Of a DNA stretch of 9,036 nucleotides, positions 5,660-9,036 are shown piece by piece (position 1 is the stretch's first letter; each line of letters begins with the position of its first letter). A program made the position numbers and the translations under genes. The notes below the pieces were generated by a model. That model worked only from the letters and a program-made list of their open reading frames with translations. It did not search any database and was not told where the DNA came from. Source of the DNA: Bacteroidia bacterium (lineage in GTDB: Bacteria; Bacteroidota; Bacteroidia; Flavobacteriales; Flavobacteriaceae). The stretch covers positions 1-9,036 of the forward strand of contig JAUIAA010000068.1 of assembly GCA_030425715.1 (NCBI GenBank), read 5' to 3'.

Positions 5660-6346
5660 ATGAAAAAAAGCATATTTATTCTATTTCTATTTTTTACGAG
5701 CGTATCGTTTGCCCAAATTAATGAGCTAGGGGGTTTTCTTGGCGGAAGCAATTATATGGGTGATATCGGTAGAGAAAATTATATCTATCCCAACAGCCCT
5801 GCTTTTGGTGTGGTTTATAAATGGAATATGCACCCCCAATTTAGTTTAAGAGCCAATTATACCTATTCAAAAATTAAGGGGGATGACAAAGATTCTGATA
5901 ATTCACTAAGACAATTTAGAGGTTTGAATTTTACCAATTCTGTACATGAATTGGTCGCAGGAATTGAATACCATTTTTTTAAATACAACTTATCCAAAAC
6001 TGGTTTTACCCAAACCCCATATATTTTTGTACAAGCTGGTGTAGTAAATTATGATACCAGAAAATATGAAACTACAGTAAACAATCTTGTTTCTATTAAC
6101 AAAAGAACTTTCAATTTTGCGATGCCTTTTGGGGTAGGCTACAAATTTAAGTTGGCCCAAAACATTGGAATGGCTATAGAAACTGGTTTTAGATACACCT
6201 TTAAAGATGATATTGATGGTTACCCAAGAACATTAGATGGTGTAGAAATTGATTATTCCAACCATAATGATTGGTATGTTTTTACAGGAATTACTGTTGT
6301 ATATGCTTTTGGTAGAGAAGGTTGTTATACAGGAAGATTTTTTTAG
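5660..6346 (+). CDS. porG: PorG / DUF6089 family outer-membrane protein of type IX secretion
   Basis: A 228-residue exported protein. A Sec signal peptide (KK, then the hydrophobic stretch SIFILFLFFTSVSF) is followed by likely cleavage after SFA (18|19). The mature part is rich in alternating aromatic/hydrophobic strands (YKWNMHPQFSLRANYTY, HELVAGIEYHFF, YIFVQAGVVNYD, FAMPFGVGYKFKL, GMAIETGFRYTF, WYVFTGITVVYAFG), as expected of a small outer-membrane beta-barrel. The opening GGFLGGSNYMGDIG (24-37) and the position directly before uppS and bamA match PorG (PG0189) of Porphyromonas gingivalis, described as an outer-membrane partner of the PorK/PorN ring. The start is the ATG at 5660; the GTG just before it is less likely. 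A single Cys (222) lies near the C-terminus, so it is not a lipoprotein. The assignment rests on architecture and neighbourhood more than on a diagnostic catalytic motif. Confidence 0.78.
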   Translation: MKKSIFILFLFFTSVSFAQINELGGFLGGSNYMGDIGRENYIYPNSPAFGVVYKWNMHPQFSLRANYTYSKIKGDDKDSDNSLRQFRGLNFTNSVHELVAGIEYHFFKYNLSKTGFTQTPYIFVQAGVVNYDTRKYETTVNNLVSINKRTFNFAMPFGVGYKFKLAQNIGMAIETGFRYTFKDDIDGYPRTLDGVEIDYSNHNDWYVFTGITVVYAFGREGCYTGRFF

Positions 6347-6349
6347 AAA

Positions 6350-7102
6350 ATGAGTGTAAAAGATCAGATAGATAACCATAAAATACCCCGCCATGTTGCT
6401 GTAATTATGGATGGCAATGGCAGATGGGCAAAAAAAAGAGGTTTCTCAAGAGTATTTGGGCATAAAAATGGCGTAAATGCAGTGAGAGACACTGTTGAGG
6501 CTGCTGCCGAATTGAATATAGAAGCATTAACTCTTTATGCCTTTTCAACTGAAAATTGGAACAGACCAAAAGCTGAGGTAGATACTTTAATGCATTTATT
6601 AGTCAATTCCTTAAAAAAAGAATTACCAGTATTTCAAAAAAATAACATCAAGCTATTAACTATTGGTAATATTGATAAACTACCTAAAAAAGCAAAAAAT
6701 GAGCTTTTAGATGTAATTGAAAAAACAAAAAACAACACACACCTCAACCTAACTTTAGCTCTAAATTATGGAGCTAGAGAAGAAATTATAAATGCCACAA
6801 AAAGTATTTCTAAAAAAATTGTTAATAATGAATTAAATGTAGAAGAAATTGATGAAAATATTATAAATAGTCATTTATATACATTTACTTTGCCCGGCGT
6901 TGATTTTTTGATTCGAACTAGCGGAGAAAGACGAATAAGCAATTTCTTATTATGGCAAATAGCATACGCTGAATTATATTTTACAGAGGTGCTTTGGCCA
7001 GATTTTAATAAAGAAAATTTTTACCAAGCAATTTTAGATTATCAAAGTAGAGAAAGACGATTTGGAAAAACAAGTGAACAAATTGATGATAGCAAGCAAT
7101 AA
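6350..7102 (+). CDS. uppS: Isoprenyl transferase (undecaprenyl diphosphate synthase)
   Basis: A cis-prenyltransferase that extends farnesyl diphosphate with isopentenyl diphosphate to the C55 lipid carrier for peptidoglycan and surface glycans. The protein is 250 residues (E. coli 253). Visible are HVAVIMDGNGRWAKKRG (15-31) with the Mg-binding Asp21, FGHKNG with His38, LTLYAFSTENWNRP (60-73), LNYGAREEI (138-146), and DFLIRTSGERRISNFLLWQ (185-203) with the diphosphate-binding Arg residues and Glu193. AYAELYF and WPDF follow, as in E. coli. The ATG at 6350 is 3 bases after the porG stop. The last 17 bases overlap the bamA start in another frame. Co-transcription with porG and bamA is therefore very likely. 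Confidence 0.97.
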   Translation: MSVKDQIDNHKIPRHVAVIMDGNGRWAKKRGFSRVFGHKNGVNAVRDTVEAAAELNIEALTLYAFSTENWNRPKAEVDTLMHLLVNSLKKELPVFQKNNIKLLTIGNIDKLPKKAKNELLDVIEKTKNNTHLNLTLALNYGAREEIINATKSISKKIVNNELNVEEIDENIINSHLYTFTLPGVDFLIRTSGERRISNFLLWQIAYAELYFTEVLWPDFNKENFYQAILDYQSRERRFGKTSEQIDDSKQ

Positions 7103-9036
7103 ATTGAAATTCAGTATTTTACCTATATTTTTATTCTTAATATTATTTACTGCAAATGCCCAAGATGATAAGCAAGTAAATGATGTTAAAAAAGATACGA
7201 TTCAAACTACTCAAGTATTAGATACTATTTCGCCTCCGGTTAAGGATACCCTTCCTAAAACGCCAAAAATCACAGGTCCAATTCAGGTAGATAAAACCAA
7301 AAAATACGTTTTAGGAGGCGTTAGTGTATCTGGTAACTTAACTATTTCTGAACAATCCATTTTAATTTTCTCTGGTCTAAACCCTGGTCAATTACTTAAA
7401 ATACCTGGCGACAAACTATCGAGTGCCATAAAAAAATTATGGAACTCTAAATTATTTAGAAATGTAGATGTTTATACTACTAAAATTGATGGAAATTCTA
7501 TATACCTAGAGATTAATGTAGAAGAATTGGATAAAGTTGGAAAACTTACCATTACTGGTTTAAAAAAATCTAAAATTGAAGAATTAAAAAAAGAAATTGA
7601 ATTTCAAGAAGGCTCCATGCTTACCGAAAATTTAATTACTACGACCGAAAATTATATCGAAAAAAAATACAGCGAAAAAGGTTTTTTAAAAACCAAAGCT
7701 ACCATTACTACTAGAAAAGACACTACTGCAGGTCCAAATACCCAAAATGCTTTAATCGTTGTTGACAAAGGAAATCGTATTAAAATAAAGCATATTACTT
7801 TTCATGGCAACAAAGCCTTAAACGATAAAAAATTAAGAGCAACACTTAAAAAAACCAAACAAAAAGGCATCAAACAAATTTTTTCGCCTTCTAAATTTGT
7901 AGAAGACTTATACGAAGAAGACTTAGAAAAATTGGTTGAAAAATACCAAGAAAATGGATACAGAGATGCATTAGTTATAAAAGATTCCATGTCTTGGAAT
8001 GACGACAATACTATTAACCTAGATATAACAGTAAATGAAGGTGATAGATATAAATTTGGTGATATTACTTTTTTAGGAAATACAGTTTTTACCGATCAAC
8101 AATTACAACGAATTTTACGTATTGACAAAGATGTAACCTATAACGGTAAGGCTTTAAACGAAAGAGTTTATGGTGATGGAACTCCAGATTCTCAAGATAT
8201 TACCAATACTTATTTAGACAATGGATACTTATTTTCACGAGTGAATTTGGTAGAAACCAATGCCGAAAATAATGTAATTGATTTAGAAATTAGAATTATT
8301 GAAGATGAACCTGCAACCATTAGAAAAGTAACTATAGTTGGAAATGATGTTACCAACGACCATGTATTGTATAGAGAGGTAAGAACCAAACCTGGAGATT
8401 TGTTTAGCAAATCAGATATCGTTCGTTCTATTCGTGAACTAGGTCAATTAGGTTATATCGATCCAGAGAATATCGTTCCAGATGTACGTCCAAATCACAC
8501 CGATAAAACTGCCGATATAGAATATAGCTTATCCGAGAAAGGATCTAGCCAAATTGAATTGCAAGGAGGTTATGGCGGTGGTGCTTTTGTAGGTACCTTA
8601 GGACTTTCATTTAACAACTTCTCTGTTAAAAATTTATTTAATTTAGAAGAATATAAGCCTGTGCCACGTGGTGACGGACAAAGTGTTGCATTGCGATTAC
8701 AAGTTAGTAAATACTCTAGAACCTATAGCTTGTCTTTTTCAGAGCCATGGATGGGAGGTAAAAAACCAAAAGGTTTTAATTTTTCTATTTATAATTCTCG
8801 TCAAATTGGTTATAATCCTTATACCAATGATACCGATGATAGTCAAAAATTAGAAATTACGGGTGCTTCTATTGGTTTGAGTCAGCGTTTAACATGGCCA
8901 GATGATTACTTTACACTTTCAACATCGTTAAATTACCAAAGGTTTGATTTAAAAAATTATTTCATATCCTCGTTTAATTTTAACAATGGTGTATCAAACA
9001 ACTTTAATGTTGCAATGAATTTTGGAAGGAGTTCTG
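7086..9036 (+). CDS. bamA: Outer-membrane protein assembly factor BamA (partial, 3' end beyond window)
   Basis: The central subunit of the BAM complex, which folds beta-barrel proteins into the outer membrane. From the ATG at 7086 the frame is open for 650 codons to the window edge. A signal peptide (NKLK, then a hydrophobic core from about residue 9 to 22, cleavage after ANA at 25) supports this start even though it lies inside uppS. A linker rich in Thr, Pro, Asp and Lys (26-72) follows. Five POTRA domains come next: about 73-151 (GGVSVSGN), 152-231 (KLTITGLK), 232-321 (HITFHGNKAL), 322-409 (DITFLGNTVF) and 411-487 (KVTIVGND). The barrel begins near 489 (IELQGGYGGGAFVGTLGLSFNNFSVKN in register), and FSEPWM at 551-556 is the well-conserved SEPW-type strand motif. 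The rest of the barrel, perhaps 200 or more residues, is missing. skp/ompH-like chaperone genes are usually next in this phylum. Confidence 0.96.
   Translation, partial: MIASNKLKFSILPIFLFLILFTANAQDDKQVNDVKKDTIQTTQVLDTISPPVKDTLPKTPKITGPIQVDKTKKYVLGGVSVSGNLTISEQSILIFSGLNPGQLLKIPGDKLSSAIKKLWNSKLFRNVDVYTTKIDGNSIYLEINVEELDKVGKLTITGLKKSKIEELKKEIEFQEGSMLTENLITTTENYIEKKYSEKGFLKTKATITTRKDTTAGPNTQNALIVVDKGNRIKIKHITFHGNKALNDKKLRATLKKTKQKGIKQIFSPSKFVEDLYEEDLEKLVEKYQENGYRDALVIKDSMSWNDDNTINLDITVNEGDRYKFGDITFLGNTVFTDQQLQRILRIDKDVTYNGKALNERVYGDGTPDSQDITNTYLDNGYLFSRVNLVETNAENNVIDLEIRIIEDEPATIRKVTIVGNDVTNDHVLYREVRTKPGDLFSKSDIVRSIRELGQLGYIDPENIVPDVRPNHTDKTADIEYSLSEKGSSQIELQGGYGGGAFVGTLGLSFNNFSVKNLFNLEEYKPVPRGDGQSVALRLQVSKYSRTYSLSFSEPWMGGKKPKGFNFSIYNSRQIGYNPYTNDTDDSQKLEITGASIGLSQRLTWPDDYFTLSTSLNYQRFDLKNYFISSFNFNNGVSNNFNVAMNFGRSS

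Noticed and set aside
7802..8853. Short open frames inside bamA on both strands (7802-8008, 8210-8410, 8668-8853)
   Set aside because: BamA runs open through all of them with POTRA and barrel motifs, so these are frame shadows.

Overview
The window comes from the chromosome of a Bacteroidota bacterium, most likely a member of Flavobacteriaceae. It is AT-rich. Its promoter-like elements match the Bacteroidota -7 consensus (TAnnTTTG), and no Shine-Dalgarno sequences stand out before the starts. The gene set and order (CBS protein, nadK, porG/DUF6089, uppS, bamA) are those of flavobacterial core genomes. I see no mobile element, CRISPR array, tRNA or rRNA, and no base-composition break that would suggest recent transfer. 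No gap between genes exceeds about 165 bases.

Left block (1-3879), all on the minus strand. The order of transcription is pdxJ, an alpha/beta hydrolase, a small YvlD/holin-4_2-like membrane protein, then tig (trigger factor), then clpP. clpP is cut by the left window edge just after its catalytic serine. pdxJ and the hydrolase overlap by one base (TAATG) and look translationally coupled. tig has its own clear promoter and a strong intrinsic terminator that separates it from clpP. tig and clpP are both protein-quality-control genes.

Right block (3990-9036), all on the plus strand: a CBS-CBS-ACT-like protein, NAD kinase, the outer-membrane protein PorG/DUF6089, isoprenyl diphosphate synthase UppS, and BamA. 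bamA is cut by the right edge after all five POTRA domains and the first barrel strands. It is not delimited by a stop within the window and has to be read from the ATG at 7086, which overlaps the end of uppS by 17 bases. The block joins NADP supply (nadK) to envelope building: the lipid carrier for peptidoglycan and other glycans (uppS), outer-membrane protein assembly (bamA), and an outer-membrane part of type IX secretion (porG).

The two blocks diverge from a 110-base region (3880-3989) that holds candidate promoters for both directions and an 8-bp inverted repeat. No new system stands out; this is a conserved housekeeping region. The points most worth checking are the degenerate FKBP-like domain of trigger factor, the pairing of a CBS/ACT sensor protein with NAD kinase, the uppS/bamA overlap, and the palindromes upstream of tig and clpP.
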